From Clostridium sp. (GTDB taxonomy: Bacteria; Bacillota; Clostridia; Clostridiales; Clostridiaceae), in NCBI RefSeq assembly GCF_030532265.1, contig NZ_JAUNLM010000009.1:1-59291 (forward strand): DNA of 59,291 nucleotides, given 5' to 3'. Shown in pieces: positions 9,462-21,170 of the stretch. Every line of letters begins with the position of its first letter. Position 1 is the first letter of the stretch. Both the position numbers and the translations under genes were made by a program. Below the pieces are notes generated by a model that saw nothing but the letters and a program-made list of their open reading frames with translations, ran no database searches and was not told the DNA's origin.

Positions 9462-10061
9462 TTACTTTAAAAATGGATTGTTTTTCTTTTCAAATCCTAT
9501 AGTTGTTTTTGGTCCATGTCCTGGATATACAGTTATATAATCTCCAAGTGGCAATAATTTAACCCTTATACTATTAATTATTTTTCCAAAATCTCCACCT
9601 GAAAAATCAGTTCTTCCTATTGACCCTTGAAACAATGTATCTCCTGAAAACAAATCATCTCCAATTAGAAAACAAACTCCACCTTCTGTATGGCCTGGAG
9701 TACATATAACATTAACTTTAGTTTTCCCTATATAAAGATTAGAATCTTCTGTTAAGAATCCATCTGGTTTTCTTATATTTCCAAATACATAATTATCATT
9801 TTCTACATATTTCATTTCTGCTTCATTTACATAGAATGGAATATTAAATGATTGACTTAAGTATTCAACAGCTCCAACATGATCTAAATGAGCATGTGTT
9901 AATAATATAAATTTTGGATTTATATTAAGTCCTTCTATTATTTGTTTTAACTTTAGTTCATCTCCACCTGGATCTATAATTCCTGCTTCTTTAGTATCAT
10001 TATCTATTATTAAATAACAATTTGCATCATATATACCTGCTGGTATTGTTTTAACTATCAT
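9462..10061 (-). CDS. MBL-fold metallo-hydrolase (YqgX/glyoxalase II-like)
   Basis: A 199-aa metallo-beta-lactamase-fold hydrolase. The zinc motif THAHLDH is at about 57-63, then CTPGHTEGG, FSGDTLF and YPGHGPKT supply the remaining ligands. It is shorter than true glyoxalase II because it lacks the C-terminal substrate domain, so the activity may be thioester hydrolysis or something else. ATG 10061 and TTG 10064 are both possible starts after AAGGAG; I chose ATG. It lies between dtd and hemZ in the same tight run. Confidence 0.87.
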   Translation of the reverse strand: MIVKTIPAGIYDANCYLIIDNDTKEAGIIDPGGDELKLKQIIEGLNINPKFILLTHAHLDHVGAVEYLSQSFNIPFYVNEAEMKYVENDNYVFGNIRKPDGFLTEDSNLYIGKTKVNVICTPGHTEGGVCFLIGDDLFSGDTLFQGSIGRTDFSGGDFGKIINSIRVKLLPLGDYITVYPGHGPKTTIGFEKKNNPFLK

Positions 10062-10081
10062 CAAAAATCATCTCCTTATTA

Positions 10082-10531
10082 TTAAAATTGTTTGAAACTA
10101 TCTAAAAGTATTGTTACAGGTCCATCATTTTGTATATCAACTTTCATATCCGCTCCAAATTCTCCAGTTTCTACTTTTAATCCTGTTTCTTTTAACATAT
10201 TTACAAACTCATTGTAAAGAATTTTAGCTTCTTCTCCACCTTTAGCATTCATAAAATTAGGTCTTCTACCTTTTCTACAATCACCATAAAGTGTAAATTG
10301 TGATATAACTAAAATTTCTCCTTTTATATCTAATAAAGATTGATTCATTTTATAGTTTTCATCTTCAAAAATTCTAAGATTAACTACTTTATCTTTTATA
10401 TATTTTAAATCCTCTATAGTATCTTCTTTTGATATTCCAATAAGAATATTTAATCCTTCATTTATTTTTCCTACTACTTCACCATCTACTTTTACACTAG
10501 ATGAAGAAACTCTCTGTACTACAGCTCTCAA
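10082..10531 (-). CDS. dtd: D-aminoacyl-tRNA deacylase
   Basis: A 149-aa cytosolic proofreading enzyme that removes D-amino acids and glycine mischarged on tRNA. The opening [17 protein letters not shown], the [17 protein letters not shown] motif and the C-terminal [11 protein letters not shown] (Gly-cisPro region) are all typical. I took TTG 10531 as start because it gives the family's usual MRAVVQRV opening and lies nine bases after GAAGGA. A GTG nine bases earlier is too close to the ribosome-binding site. It is 17 bp from relA, as in other Firmicutes. Confidence 0.95.
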   Translation of the reverse strand: MRAVVQRVSSSSVKVDGEVVGKINEGLNILIGISKEDTIEDLKYIKDKVVNLRIFEDENYKMNQSLLDIKGEILVISQFTLYGDCRKGRRPNFMNAKGGEEAKILYNEFVNMLKETGLKVETGEFGADMKVDIQNDGPVTILLDSFKQF

Positions 10532-10548
10532 AATGAACACGTCCTTCT

Positions 10549-12732
10549 TTAATTATTAACTCTATATATATCAATTACCCCTCTAATTTTTCTAATAACC
10601 TTCATAAACTCCTTTAATTGCTCTATTGAGTTTATTTTTATTTTTATATTTATAGTTGCAACATTTCCTTTAGATGAATTCGCATTTAATGAATTTAAAG
10701 GTAATCCTTTTTCACTAATAACACTCATTATTTCAGCTAATATTCCAGTTCTATCTTCTGTTCTTATTTGAACCTCTGCTATATAAGCTGAGCCCTTTGC
10801 CTTTCCAAAGCTAGCTTCAACTATTTTTTCAGGTTCATTTTTAATTAATGATTTTACATTATTACAATCTTTTCTATGAACAGATACTCCTCGCCCTTTT
10901 GTAATATATCCAACTATATCATCACCCGGCACTGGATTACAACATTTTGCAAATCTAACCATTATATTACTAAGACCTTTTACAGTAACACCATAAGTTT
11001 TTTGGTTATCTTTTTCATGTTTCTTTTCTTGCTTTTGTATTTGTTCTTCAATATTTTTTTCTAAAGCTTCTTTAGCTGCTTTATCATCTATATTATCTTC
11101 TTTAAGCCTTGATACAAACGATGATGCTGTTATTACTCCAACTCCTATATTAGCATATAAATCCTCTAAATTATGTATATTGTATCTCTTAAGAAGTTTG
11201 TTATAAACATCTCCCTTTGCAATATCATTAAATACAACACTTTGTTTCTTAAGTTCTTTTTCTAGGATTTCTTTTCCTTTTTCTATATTTTCTTCTTTTT
11301 TTATCTTTTTAAACCATTGTCTAATTTTACTCTTAGCTTGATTACTCTTTACAATATTTAACCAATCCATCTTAGGACCTTTTGTACTTTTAGAAGTAAT
11401 TATTTCAACTATCTCTCCAGTCTTTAACTTATAATCTAAAGGTACTATTTTACCATTAACTTTTGCACCAACACATTTATTTCCTATATCAGTATGTATT
11501 CTATAAGCAAAATCTATTGGTGTAGAACCACTTGCTAAATTTATTACTACACCTTTTGGAGTAAATACAAATACTTCATCAGAAAATAAATCTATTTTAA
11601 ATCCTTCTATAAATTCCTCAGCATCTGATGTTTCTTTTTGCCATTCTAACATATCTCTAAGCCATGCAAGCTTCATTTCAAAGTCAGCACCTTTATCATC
11701 TTCGCTTCCTTCTTTGTATTTCCAGTGAGCTGCTATACCATATTCTGCTGTTTTATGCATTTCAAAGGTTCTTATTTGAATTTCAAAAGTTTTACCTTGC
11801 GGTCCTATAACGGTTGTATGCAGTGATTGATACATATTAGGCTTTGGCATAGCTATATAGTCCTTAAATCTTCCTGGTATTGGTTTATAAATAGTATGAA
11901 CTATACCAAGTACTCCATAACAATCTTTTACTGAATCAACTAAAATTCTTATTGCAGTTAAGTCAAATATTTGTTCTATATCTTTATGTTTTTTTACCAT
12001 TTTTCTATATATACTATAAAAATGTTTTGGCCTTCCTTCTATATCAGCATCAATTCCTGCATCATCTAATTTTCCTTTAAGATCCTCTATAACAGAATCA
12101 ATGTAAGCTTCTCTCTCTACTCTCTTTTCAGCAATTTTATGTACTAAATCATAATATTCTTCTTCATGCAAATATCTAAAACTTAAATCTTCAAGTTCCC
12201 ACTTAATTTTAGACATACCAAGTCTATGAGCAAGAGGTGCATAAATATCTAAAGTTTCTTTTGCTTTTTGTTTTTGCTTCTCTTTTTTCATATATTTAAG
12301 AGTTCTCATATTATGAAGTCTATCTGCTAATTTTATTATAATTACTCTTATATCTTTAGCCATAGCTAAAAGCATTTTCCTTACGTTATCAGCTTGCTGT
12401 TCTTCTTTTGTCTTATATTCTATTTTGCCAAGTTTTGTTACACCTTCAACAAGATTTGCTATTTCTTCATTAAATTCATTAGCCATATCTTCATATCTAT
12501 AATCTGTATCTTCTATAACGTCATGTAAAAGACCTGCAGCAATAGTGCTAGTATCCATACCAAGTTCAGCTAATATACATGCTACGTCTATTGGATGTAT
12601 TATGTAAGGTTCACCTGATTCTCTACTTTGATCTTTATGAGCTTCATTAGCTAAGTTATAGGCTTTTTTTATCGTTTCAATGTCAACATTATTGCAATTT
12701 TTTTCTATATAATTAACTAAATTCTCTATCAT
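10549..12732 (-). CDS. relA: Bifunctional (p)ppGpp synthetase/hydrolase (RelA/SpoT family)
   Basis: A 727-aa Rel enzyme that makes and degrades (p)ppGpp in the stringent response. The hydrolase HD domain covers about 25-180 with [10 protein letters not shown] intact, and the synthetase domain about 215-345 with HFYSIYRKM and YQSLHTT. A TGS domain follows near 390-450 ([10 protein letters not shown]), then a zinc-finger/helical region with [12 protein letters not shown], and a C-terminal ACT domain (about 650-727). Both catalytic halves look complete, so it should be bifunctional. It lies between apt and dtd, a common Firmicutes order linking purine salvage and stringent signalling. Confidence 0.96.
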   Translation of the reverse strand: MIENLVNYIEKNCNNVDIETIKKAYNLANEAHKDQSRESGEPYIIHPIDVACILAELGMDTSTIAAGLLHDVIEDTDYRYEDMANEFNEEIANLVEGVTKLGKIEYKTKEEQQADNVRKMLLAMAKDIRVIIIKLADRLHNMRTLKYMKKEKQKQKAKETLDIYAPLAHRLGMSKIKWELEDLSFRYLHEEEYYDLVHKIAEKRVEREAYIDSVIEDLKGKLDDAGIDADIEGRPKHFYSIYRKMVKKHKDIEQIFDLTAIRILVDSVKDCYGVLGIVHTIYKPIPGRFKDYIAMPKPNMYQSLHTTVIGPQGKTFEIQIRTFEMHKTAEYGIAAHWKYKEGSEDDKGADFEMKLAWLRDMLEWQKETSDAEEFIEGFKIDLFSDEVFVFTPKGVVINLASGSTPIDFAYRIHTDIGNKCVGAKVNGKIVPLDYKLKTGEIVEIITSKSTKGPKMDWLNIVKSNQAKSKIRQWFKKIKKEENIEKGKEILEKELKKQSVVFNDIAKGDVYNKLLKRYNIHNLEDLYANIGVGVITASSFVSRLKEDNIDDKAAKEALEKNIEEQIQKQEKKHEKDNQKTYGVTVKGLSNIMVRFAKCCNPVPGDDIVGYITKGRGVSVHRKDCNNVKSLIKNEPEKIVEASFGKAKGSAYIAEVQIRTEDRTGILAEIMSVISEKGLPLNSLNANSSKGNVATINIKIKINSIEQLKEFMKVIRKIRGVIDIYRVNN

Positions 12733-12780
12733 TAGGAATACGCCCCTTAAAATAGTATTAAACTATAATTATTTAAAATC

Positions 12781-12803
12781 AAAGGCTGGTTTTTTAACCA
12801 GCC
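12781..12803 (-). terminator. Terminator-like hairpin between apt and relA
   Basis: An 8-bp GGCTGGTT stem with a 4-base loop. The minus-strand tract after it (TTTGATTTT) is only moderately T-rich, so read-through from apt into relA is likely. Confidence 0.55.
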
Positions 12804-12847
12804 ATTATCTATTATTATATAATACCGTCAAAACATTTTCAATGATT

Positions 12848-13366
12848 TTAAACATCATACTGTGTTAATGACATTACATCGTAACCTTTAAGTTTATCTC
12901 TTCCTTTTAATTCTGTAAGTTCTATTACAAAATCTAATGAAACAACTTCTCCACCAGCAAGTTCTACAAGTTTTGCTACTGCTTCTATTGTTCCTCCAGT
13001 TGCTAATAAATCGTCAACTATTGCAACTCTTTGTCCTTTCTTTATAGAACCTTTGTGTAATTCTAAATTATCTGTACCATATTCTAAATCATATGCTATT
13101 GATATAGTTTCTCCTGGTAGCTTACCAGGTTTTCTAACTGGAATAAATCCAACACCTAATGCATAAGCAACAGGAACTCCAAATATAAACCCTCTAGCTT
13201 CTGGACCTACAACTACATCTATCTTTTTGTCTTTTAAATGCTCAACTATCTTATTAACAGATTCTCTTAATCCTTCTCCATCTGAAATTAATGTAGTTAC
13301 ATCTTTAAAACTTATTCCCTCTTTAGGAAAATCTTCAACTATTCTTATTTTTTCTTTTAAATCCAT
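12848..13366 (-). CDS. apt: Adenine phosphoribosyltransferase
   Basis: A 172-aa cytosolic enzyme that joins adenine to PRPP to make AMP. The PRPP-binding motif [13 protein letters not shown] is at about 115-127. The ARGFIFG and RKPGKLPGE segments are typical of Apt and separate it from the hypoxanthine enzyme at 37459. GGAGG is six bases before ATG 13366. With the adenosine deaminase and hpt genes elsewhere in the window it forms part of purine salvage. Confidence 0.96.
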   Translation of the reverse strand: MDLKEKIRIVEDFPKEGISFKDVTTLISDGEGLRESVNKIVEHLKDKKIDVVVGPEARGFIFGVPVAYALGVGFIPVRKPGKLPGETISIAYDLEYGTDNLELHKGSIKKGQRVAIVDDLLATGGTIEAVAKLVELAGGEVVSLDFVIELTELKGRDKLKGYDVMSLTQYDV

Positions 13367-13420
13367 TTTGATTCCTCCAATATTTTAAGAATTACATCCT
13401 AACAATACATTATAATGCAT

Positions 13421-14278
13421 TTAAAACTGCCTTATTCTTGTATTATATAAATATTTTGCTATTTGCTCTGCTCTATCTTCATCATCAGTCGTAATTAGTT
13501 CTAGAACTATTCTAGCATTATTTAATTTTCCAACAGCACTTGTAGTTGGAGTTATTAAATTTATAATTTTCTCTATATTCTCGTCATCAAGTTCTTCTAT
13601 ATTATTAAAGTTAATTATAGCTCTTAATCCAATGTTATTTGTATTGTCTAAAAATTTCTTACCTTCTTTTAGAAAAATAGCATTTTCTCCACTACCTTTA
13701 GAACCTGCCCACTTTGTACCAATTAAAATCAAATCCAAATATTTATTAATACTTTTCATATTGTAATAAATGGCTATAGCTTGCATTAATTTAAATGTTA
13801 AAGCACTTAATGATAAATTTTTATATCTATATTGACAACATTTTTGATTAGGATTTATATAAATATAATCTTTCTTTTCATTAATAATTTTATTCTCTAT
13901 AACTATTAAATCTATTCCAAGCCTATCACAAAGTTCAACCTCTTCTTGTGATGCTAAATCCACTCCTAATGTAATTAGTAATTCTCCCCCTAAAAAATCT
14001 ATTTTTGTTTTTATATCAAAAGAATCTACCTTTTTACATTCGTCTCCACCATCATGTATTAAATATTCTACATCTGCATTTAAGTATCTTAAAACTAAGC
14101 TTAAGGAAGCAATTGCACAAATACCATCAACAGTGTTTATTCCATATATAATGATCTTTTCCCTATTATTAATTGCTGTAACAAGACGTTCTATTGACTT
14201 GTTCATATCTTTCATAATAAAGGGATTATATCCTTTTATGTAATTAGGGCAATATATACTCTCCCAAAACTTACGCAT
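13421..14278 (-). CDS. RecJ-like DHH-domain protein with lost catalytic motifs
   Basis: A 285-aa protein at the usual recJ position between secF and apt. It aligns by eye with the RecJ DHH domain only. YGINTVDGI stands where RecJ has YGDYDVDG. TLGVDLASQEEVE stands for TVDCGIASHEEVE, VIENK for DHH, and GTKWAGSKGSGEN for GTIADVVPLLGEN. Later GKLNNA matches the GRLGDA segment. Every motif that binds metal in RecJ is therefore altered, and the DHHA1 and OB domains are missing. The reading frame is nevertheless intact. A 5'-3' exonuclease is unlikely; a structural or regulatory role, or slow decay, is possible. GGAGGAG precedes ATG 14278; GTG 14281 is an alternative. Confidence 0.8.
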   Translation of the reverse strand: MRKFWESIYCPNYIKGYNPFIMKDMNKSIERLVTAINNREKIIIYGINTVDGICAIASLSLVLRYLNADVEYLIHDGGDECKKVDSFDIKTKIDFLGGELLITLGVDLASQEEVELCDRLGIDLIVIENKIINEKKDYIYINPNQKCCQYRYKNLSLSALTFKLMQAIAIYYNMKSINKYLDLILIGTKWAGSKGSGENAIFLKEGKKFLDNTNNIGLRAIINFNNIEELDDENIEKIINLITPTTSAVGKLNNARIVLELITTDDEDRAEQIAKYLYNTRIRQF

Positions 14279-14364
14279 CACTTACTATCTCCTCCACAAA
14301 ATTAGAAAACAATAATATTATAATTTAAAACAGAGCATTTGACAAATATTTATGTAAAAAAGTT

Positions 14365-14396
14365 AAAAAACCTTCAAATTTATTTTGAAGGCTTTT
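14365..14396 (-). terminator. Terminator downstream of secF
   Basis: GCCTTCAAA and TTTGAAGG form the stem, followed by six T on the minus strand. It separates secDF from the recJ-like/apt genes. Confidence 0.85.
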
Positions 14397-14412
14397 ATAT
14401 TTAGACATAATT

Positions 14413-15288
14413 TTATAAGTTATGCTTTTGTTTTTTATTATTATTTCTTCTTTTTTGAAGAGCAACCCATAAAGGTGATGCTATAAATATTGATGAATAA
14501 GCTCCTGTAGCTATACCAATTATAAGTGGAAGAGAAAATTCTCTAACAGTTGGCACAAAAATATTAACTGCTACAATTGTTATAAGAGTTGTAATTGTTG
14601 TATTAATTGATCTTGACATAGTTTGTGTTAAACTCTTATCAGCTATTTCAGTTGGAGAACTTCTTCTCATAATCTTTGAATTCTCTCTTATTCTATCAAA
14701 AATAACTATAGTATCATTTATTGAATAACCTACAACAGTTAATATAGCCGCTATAAATGGTGAGTTAACTGTTATATTAAATATAGCATAAAAACTAAGA
14801 GTTACTAATATATCATGAATTAGGGCTACTAAAGCCGCAATTCCAAATCTTATTTCAAATCTTATTGCTATATATATAAGCATGCACACAAATGCTATAC
14901 CAATTGCTATAATAGCTTTATCTGTTAATTCTTTACCAACTGATGCACCTATTTCATTTTGAGAAACTAATGCTTTATCACCAATTTTAAAATCTTTCTT
15001 AAATTGATCATAAATTTCATTAACTTCTTTTGATGGTAAATTAGGTGATTTTATTTCATATTGTGTTGAATTTACAGTATTAGTTATTGCATCTTTATCA
15101 TATTTTTTAACAATTTCATCTGCCTTTTGTTTATCAAATTCTTTACCAAAATCAAATACAACTTGTGTACCACCTTTAAAATCTATACCAAAATTAAGAC
15201 CTCTTGTGAACATAAAGCCTAATCCCACAACTATAAAAATAAGGGATAAAGTAATCCATATTTTTGCATGTTCTATTATTTTCAACAT
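14413..15288 (-). CDS. secF: Protein translocase subunit SecF
   Basis: A 291-aa inner-membrane partner of SecD that uses the proton-motive force to help export through SecYEG. It has an N-terminal helix with the FTRGLNFGIDFKGGTQ signature (about 28-43), one extracytoplasmic domain, then five helices typical of the RND fold with VGYSINDTIVIFDRIRE at about 190. The ribosome-binding site lies at the end of secD and only four bases separate the genes, so they are probably translationally coupled. The C-terminus is basic (KKRRNNNKKQKH). Confidence 0.95.
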   Translation of the reverse strand: MLKIIEHAKIWITLSLIFIVVGLGFMFTRGLNFGIDFKGGTQVVFDFGKEFDKQKADEIVKKYDKDAITNTVNSTQYEIKSPNLPSKEVNEIYDQFKKDFKIGDKALVSQNEIGASVGKELTDKAIIAIGIAFVCMLIYIAIRFEIRFGIAALVALIHDILVTLSFYAIFNITVNSPFIAAILTVVGYSINDTIVIFDRIRENSKIMRRSSPTEIADKSLTQTMSRSINTTITTLITIVAVNIFVPTVREFSLPLIIGIATGAYSSIFIASPLWVALQKRRNNNKKQKHNL

Positions 15289-15292
15289 AGCT

Positions 15293-16543
15293 CTACCCCC
15301 TTTTCACTTTCACTCTAAACAGAGATGGTTTGCTTAAGAAGCCAGCAGCTAACGCTTGATTCATTAAGAATTTTGTTACTATAAGAGCCGTAAATAAACT
15401 TACAACTATACCTATCATTAATGTTATAGCAAATCCTTTAACTGATCCAGACCCTACAAAATAAAGAACCAATGCAGCTATTATTGTTGTTACATTTGAA
15501 TCAACTATTGATGAAAGTGCATTATCAAAGCCTTTCTTAACTGCTGATTTTGGTGAAATACCATTTCTAAGTTCTTCCCTTATTCTTTCAAATATAAGTA
15601 CATTGGCATCTACTGCCATACCTATAGTAAGTAAGAATCCAGCTATACCTGGAAGTGTAAGTGTTGCTCCAATTTCAACAAACACTAGAAGAACTAATGT
15701 AACATATAATGTTAAAGCAATTGATGCTATTATACCTGGAACTCTATAATATAAAATCATAAATATGAATATTAAACTTATTCCAATCACTCCTGCTTTA
15801 ACGGCATTTGGTAATGCTGTTTCACCAAGTTGTGCTCCAACAGTTTGTTGTGATAAAGCTTTTATACTAACAGGTAATGCTCCTGAATTTATAAGTCCTG
15901 CTAAATTTTTAGCTTCTTCAACACTACTCATACCAGTAATTACAGCTTCACCATTTGTTATTTGGCTTTGAACTGTAGGATTTGTAAGTTGTTGATCATC
16001 CATATTAATTGATATTTGTTTTCCTAAATATTTTTGAGTAGCCTCTGAAAATAATTTAGTTCCTTCATTATTTAATTCAAGTGAAACAACAGGCTTTCCA
16101 TTTTGTTGATCAAGCATAGATGTAGCTTTTTTTACATCCTTACCAGTTAAAATTACCTTTCCATCTGGCGCCTTAAAAGTAAGCTCTCCTGTTTTACTTA
16201 AAGCATCTACTATACCTTGTGAATTATATTCTCCAGGTATATCAACTCTTATTTTATTATCACCTTCTGTAGTAACTACAGTCTCAGCTACTCCAAGCTT
16301 ATCAACTCTTAATTTTATTAAATCTTTTGTTTTCTGTAAATCTTCATGACTTACATTTTCATCTTGAATTCCTAAAAGCACAGAAACTCCACCTTGTAAA
16401 TCCAACCCTTTAGTTATAGCTTGATTGAAAGATTTTATCTCCCAGCCTCCAATTTTAACTCCTCTGAAGCAAACTATTGCTAAAACTATTATAACTAGGG
16501 TACAAAGCGTAAAAATAAATGTACTTTTTCCTTTTCCTTTCAT
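15293..16543 (-). CDS. secD: Protein translocase subunit SecD
   Basis: A 416-aa inner-membrane RND-fold protein. The ITKGLDLQGGVSVLL signature follows the first helix, the P1 extracytoplasmic domain spans about 60-235, and the membrane domain contains GMAVDANVLIFERIREE. It works with SecF and YajC as the SecDF-YajC accessory complex. ATG 16543 has AGGGGG seven bases upstream; a longer frame from 16573 lacks such a site. It is separate from secF, unlike the fused SecDF of B. subtilis. Confidence 0.95.
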   Translation of the reverse strand: MKGKGKSTFIFTLCTLVIIVLAIVCFRGVKIGGWEIKSFNQAITKGLDLQGGVSVLLGIQDENVSHEDLQKTKDLIKLRVDKLGVAETVVTTEGDNKIRVDIPGEYNSQGIVDALSKTGELTFKAPDGKVILTGKDVKKATSMLDQQNGKPVVSLELNNEGTKLFSEATQKYLGKQISINMDDQQLTNPTVQSQITNGEAVITGMSSVEEAKNLAGLINSGALPVSIKALSQQTVGAQLGETALPNAVKAGVIGISLIFIFMILYYRVPGIIASIALTLYVTLVLLVFVEIGATLTLPGIAGFLLTIGMAVDANVLIFERIREELRNGISPKSAVKKGFDNALSSIVDSNVTTIIAALVLYFVGSGSVKGFAITLMIGIVVSLFTALIVTKFLMNQALAAGFLSKPSLFRVKVKRG

Positions 16544-16733
16544 TTTTATCCCCCTTCGGTTCAGTATAAACACTATTGTATAGTGCCCAAACTAATACTT
16601 AAATATTCTTTTTATAATTTTACATTTATTGGTATAAATTTCTATAAATCGCTTTTAATTATACCATAATATAATATCATAATAAAGTATTATGTAAACA
16701 TTTCACTTTGTGATTAATTCAATCTTATTAAAT

Positions 16734-16760
16734 AAAAAACACCACTTTTGTGGTGTTTTT
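16734..16760. terminator. Terminator after yajC
   Basis: AACACCAC and GTGGTGTT form the stem around TTTT, with T runs on both strands. It lies between the yajC stop and the secD promoter region. Confidence 0.87.
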
Positions 16761-16776
16761 ACTTTTTAAATTATTT

Positions 16777-17058
16777 TTATTTAACTTCAGCTTCCTCTTT
16801 ATTTAACTTAGTTGCAATTGAATTTTTAACTAATTTTATTTTTGTTCTATCTGAGCTTGTTTCTATTACTACATGCTCATCTGACATTTTAACTATTTTA
16901 CCAACGATTCCGCCTCTTGTCATTATTTCATCATTAACTTTTAATGAATCCATCATTTGTCCATATTGCTTCTTTCTCTTCTTTTCTGGAAGAATTATCA
17001 TAAAGAAGAAAAGACCAAATATTAAAACCAATGGTAGTATTTGATATAAAATTGGCAT
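16777..17058 (-). CDS. yajC: Preprotein translocase subunit YajC
   Basis: A 93-aa protein with one N-terminal membrane helix (LPLVLIFGLFFFMIILP) and the YajC signature RKKQYGQMMDSLKVNDEIMT followed by a small cytosolic beta domain. It associates with SecDF at the inner membrane. ATG 17058 is preferred to GTG 17067, which overlaps the ribosome-binding site AAGGAAAGGG. It sits between tgt and secD as in many bacteria. Confidence 0.94.
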   Translation of the reverse strand: MPILYQILPLVLIFGLFFFMIILPEKKRKKQYGQMMDSLKVNDEIMTRGGIVGKIVKMSDEHVVIETSSDRTKIKLVKNSIATKLNKEEAEVK

Positions 17059-17171
17059 TTTGTACACCCTTTCCTTGTTTAAGTATCATTTGGAACTTAT
17101 ATCCCTAAAATGAGTTTACATTTATTTCATTTTGTTGTCAACAAAACATTTAAAACTATTATTAAATACTA

Positions 17172-18350
<1,179 letters not shown>

Positions 18351-19376
18351 TTATTTAATAAACATAGCATCTCCAAATGAGAAGAATCTATATTTTTCTT
18401 TAACTGCTTCATTATATGCATTTAATACATTATCTCTTCCTGCTAATGCTGAAACAAGCATTATTAATGTTGATTCTGGTAAATGAAAATTAGTTATTAA
18501 ATTATCTACCACTTTATATTTATATCCTGGATATATAAATATATCTGTCCAACCACTTGCTTCCTTAACTGTACCATCATCTCCTGCTATAGTTTCTAAT
18601 GTTCTTGTTGATGTAGTACCTACTGCTATAACTCTCTTGCCATTTTTCTTCGTATTATTTATTATATCAGCTGATTCTTTTGATAATTGATAAAATTCTG
18701 AATGCATAATATGATCATTTATATCATCAACTTGAACTGGTCTAAATGTTCCAAGACCAACATGTAAAGTTAAATAAACTATATTTACTCCTTTTTCCTT
18801 TATTTCTTTAAGTAATTCTTCTGTAAAGTGAAGTCCTGCAGTTGGTGCAGCGGCTGAACCTTTTTCTTTAGAATATACAGTTTGATATCTTTCTCTATCT
18901 TCTAATCTTTCATGTATGTATGGAGGAAGTGGCATTTCTCCTAATGAATCTAGAACTTCTTCAAATATTCCATCATATTCAAATTCTATAATTCTATTAC
19001 CTGTATCTAATACTTCTAAAACTTCACATTTAAGTTTTCCATCTCCAAACTCAAATCTTCTTCCAGGTTTTGCGCTTTTTCCAGGCTTAGCTAAACATTC
19101 CCACTTATCTCCCTCAAGTCTTTTAAGAAGTAAAAATTCTATTTTACCACCAGTACCTTCTTTAGCACCTATAAGTCTTGCTGGCATTACTCTAGTATTG
19201 TTTAAAACAAGAGTATCACCTTCATTTAAATATTCTATTATATGCTTAAAAACTTTATGTTCTATATCACCTGTTTTCTTGTCAAGAACCATAAGTCTTG
19301 AAGTATCTCTTTTTTCTAATGGATGTTGTGCTATTAATTCTTCTGGTAAATAAAAATCAAAATCGCTTACTTTCAT
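18351..19376 (-). CDS. queA: S-adenosylmethionine:tRNA ribosyltransferase-isomerase
   Basis: A 341-aa cytosolic enzyme that transfers the ribosyl part of SAM to preQ1-tRNA, making epoxyqueuosine. The start [19 protein letters not shown] and the motifs [19 protein letters not shown] and THHVGLGTF-like segments are diagnostic. ATG 19376 follows AAGGAG by eight bases; a frame from 19436 overlaps ruvB and lacks a site. It precedes tgt in the same direction, and the pair forms the late part of queuosine insertion. Confidence 0.96.
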   Translation of the reverse strand: MKVSDFDFYLPEELIAQHPLEKRDTSRLMVLDKKTGDIEHKVFKHIIEYLNEGDTLVLNNTRVMPARLIGAKEGTGGKIEFLLLKRLEGDKWECLAKPGKSAKPGRRFEFGDGKLKCEVLEVLDTGNRIIEFEYDGIFEEVLDSLGEMPLPPYIHERLEDRERYQTVYSKEKGSAAAPTAGLHFTEELLKEIKEKGVNIVYLTLHVGLGTFRPVQVDDINDHIMHSEFYQLSKESADIINNTKKNGKRVIAVGTTSTRTLETIAGDDGTVKEASGWTDIFIYPGYKYKVVDNLITNFHLPESTLIMLVSALAGRDNVLNAYNEAVKEKYRFFSFGDAMFIK

Positions 19377-19398
19377 TTGTTTCGTCTCCTTACTATAT

Positions 19399-20421
19399 TT
19401 AAAAAAACTTTTTTTGTTCTCCTTTATTATGAGCACTAATACTTCTTCCTAAGTGCTTATATGCTTTTTCAGTTGCTACTCTTCCTCTTGGTGTTCTTAC
19501 TATAAATCCTTTTTGTAACAGATAAGGTTCATATACATCTTCTAATGTTCCAAGTTCTTCTCCTATAAAATAAGATAAAGTTTCTATACCAACAGGTCCA
19601 CCTTTAAAATTATCTATTATAGCTTCTAATATTTTATTATCAACTCTATCAAATCCTTGACTATCTACTTCTAAAAGTTTAAGAGCTTCTCTTGCTTCTT
19701 TATAACTTATTAAATTATCAGATTTAACTTCAGAATAATCTCTAACTCTTTTTAATAATCTATTAGCTATTCTTGGCGTACCTCTTGATCTTCTAGCTAT
19801 TTCAAAAGCACCTTCCTCTGTTATAGAACAACCAAAAACTAAAGCACTTCTAACTATTATATCCTTTAGTTGTTCATCTGTATAATATTCCATAGAGCAT
19901 AAAACCCCAAATCTATCTCTAAGAGGTGATGTTAACATTCCTATTCTTGTAGTTGCACCTATAAGAGTAAATTGTGGCAAATCAAGTCTAATAGATTTAG
20001 CAGCTGCTCCTTTTCCTATAACTATATCAAGAGCATAATCTTCCATGGCAGGATAAAGAATTTCCTCAACATTTCTATTTAATCTATGAATCTCATCAAT
20101 AAATAAAACATCATTATCTTGAAGAGTAGTTAATATTGCAGCTAAATCACCAGCTCTTTCAATTGCTGGACCAGATGTAACCTTAAGATTTCCACCCATT
20201 TCTTTAGCTATAATGTTAGCTAATGTAGTTTTTCCAAGTCCTGGGGGGCCATATAATAAAACATGGTCTAATGCTTCATTTCTATTTCTAGCTGCTTTTA
20301 TAAATATATCTAATCTTTCTTTAACTTTATCTTGACCTATATATTCATTTATTTTTTGAGGTCTTAAACTTAATTCTCCAAAATCTTCATTAAGTTCATT
20401 AGGTGTAATAATTCTTTCCAA
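19399..20421 (-). CDS. ruvB: Holliday junction helicase motor RuvB
   Basis: A 340-aa AAA+ ATPase that drives branch migration with RuvA. Walker A is GPPGLGKT, Walker B is LFIDEIHR, sensor 1 lies in LIGATTR, the arginine finger region is LRDRFG, and the C-terminal winged helix includes [12 protein letters not shown] 20421 ([10 protein letters not shown]) follows AGGTGA by five bases. GTG 20430, which gives a nine-base longer gene abutting ruvA, is the alternative. It is directly downstream of ruvA. Confidence 0.95.
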   Translation of the reverse strand: MERIITPNELNEDFGELSLRPQKINEYIGQDKVKERLDIFIKAARNRNEALDHVLLYGPPGLGKTTLANIIAKEMGGNLKVTSGPAIERAGDLAAILTTLQDNDVLFIDEIHRLNRNVEEILYPAMEDYALDIVIGKGAAAKSIRLDLPQFTLIGATTRIGMLTSPLRDRFGVLCSMEYYTDEQLKDIIVRSALVFGCSITEEGAFEIARRSRGTPRIANRLLKRVRDYSEVKSDNLISYKEAREALKLLEVDSQGFDRVDNKILEAIIDNFKGGPVGIETLSYFIGEELGTLEDVYEPYLLQKGFIVRTPRGRVATEKAYKHLGRSISAHNKGEQKKFF

Positions 20422-20430
20422 AAATCTCAC

Positions 20431-21036
20431 CTACCCCATTAAAACTTTTAAGCAATCTTTTATCATTATTTCTACAGTATTTTCTTTACTTATATTTTTA
20501 ATAGCCATATTTGCTTCTTTTTCACTGTATCCTAATGCTAAAAGTGCTCCTAAAACTTCTGAAACTTTAAATGCATAATCATCATCTACTGAAGGTATAT
20601 TTTCATTTATATCTCCATCTTCAAATAATTCATCTGGTTTTAACTTATCTTTAAGTTCTAATATTATTCTTGAAGCAGTCTTTTTACCTATTCCAGGAGC
20701 TCTACAAAGATGTTTATCATCTTCAGTCATTATTGCATACTTCAAATTATTTATTCTACTAATTGATAAAAGTGAAAGTGCAGCCTTTGAACCAACTCCA
20801 TTTATTCCAAGTAATAATTTAAACATATTTAATTCTTCTTTTGATAAAAATCCATATAATCCAATAAAATCTTCTCTAACTATTTGTTCTAAATAAAGCA
20901 TAACTTCTTCACCAATAGATGGCATTTCTGACATAGTTATTCCTGAAGAAAATATTTTATATCCTATACCATTATTTTCAATGATTAAATAATCTTTTAT
21001 TATTCCTATATATTTTCCTTTTATATATTCATACAT
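20431..21036 (-). CDS. ruvA: Holliday junction DNA-binding protein RuvA
   Basis: A 201-aa DNA-binding subunit that forms a tetramer on the four-way junction and loads RuvB. It has the N-terminal OB fold (YIKGKYIGI, LYGF), two helix-hairpin-helix motifs (LGINGVGSKAALSLL and APGIGKKTASRIILELKDKL), and the mobile C-terminal domain that contacts RuvB (about 150-201). AAAGGGGGAG precedes ATG 21036. The next gene, ruvB, begins at or next to its stop. Confidence 0.95.
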   Translation of the reverse strand: MYEYIKGKYIGIIKDYLIIENNGIGYKIFSSGITMSEMPSIGEEVMLYLEQIVREDFIGLYGFLSKEELNMFKLLLGINGVGSKAALSLLSISRINNLKYAIMTEDDKHLCRAPGIGKKTASRIILELKDKLKPDELFEDGDINENIPSVDDDYAFKVSEVLGALLALGYSEKEANMAIKNISKENTVEIMIKDCLKVLMG

Positions 21037-21139
21037 TTATACTCCCCCTTTCCAATATGCTGGATGAAAGTATGTTCCCATACAAGTCTACTTATTACTT
21101 TATCATTTTAATTAAAATCTTTCAAGAAATGATAACAAT

Positions 21140-21167
21140 AAAAAAAGGACTATATAATTAGTCCTAA
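21140..21167 (-). terminator. Terminator after the BofC-like gene
   Basis: AGGAC and GTCC(T) stem with TATATAATTA between; seven T follow on the minus strand. It separates the BofC-like gene from ruvA. Confidence 0.83.
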
Positions 21168-21170
21168 TTT

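Noticed and set aside
10549-12732. Antisense frames within relA and other large genes
   Set aside because: These lack ribosome-binding sites and family similarity.
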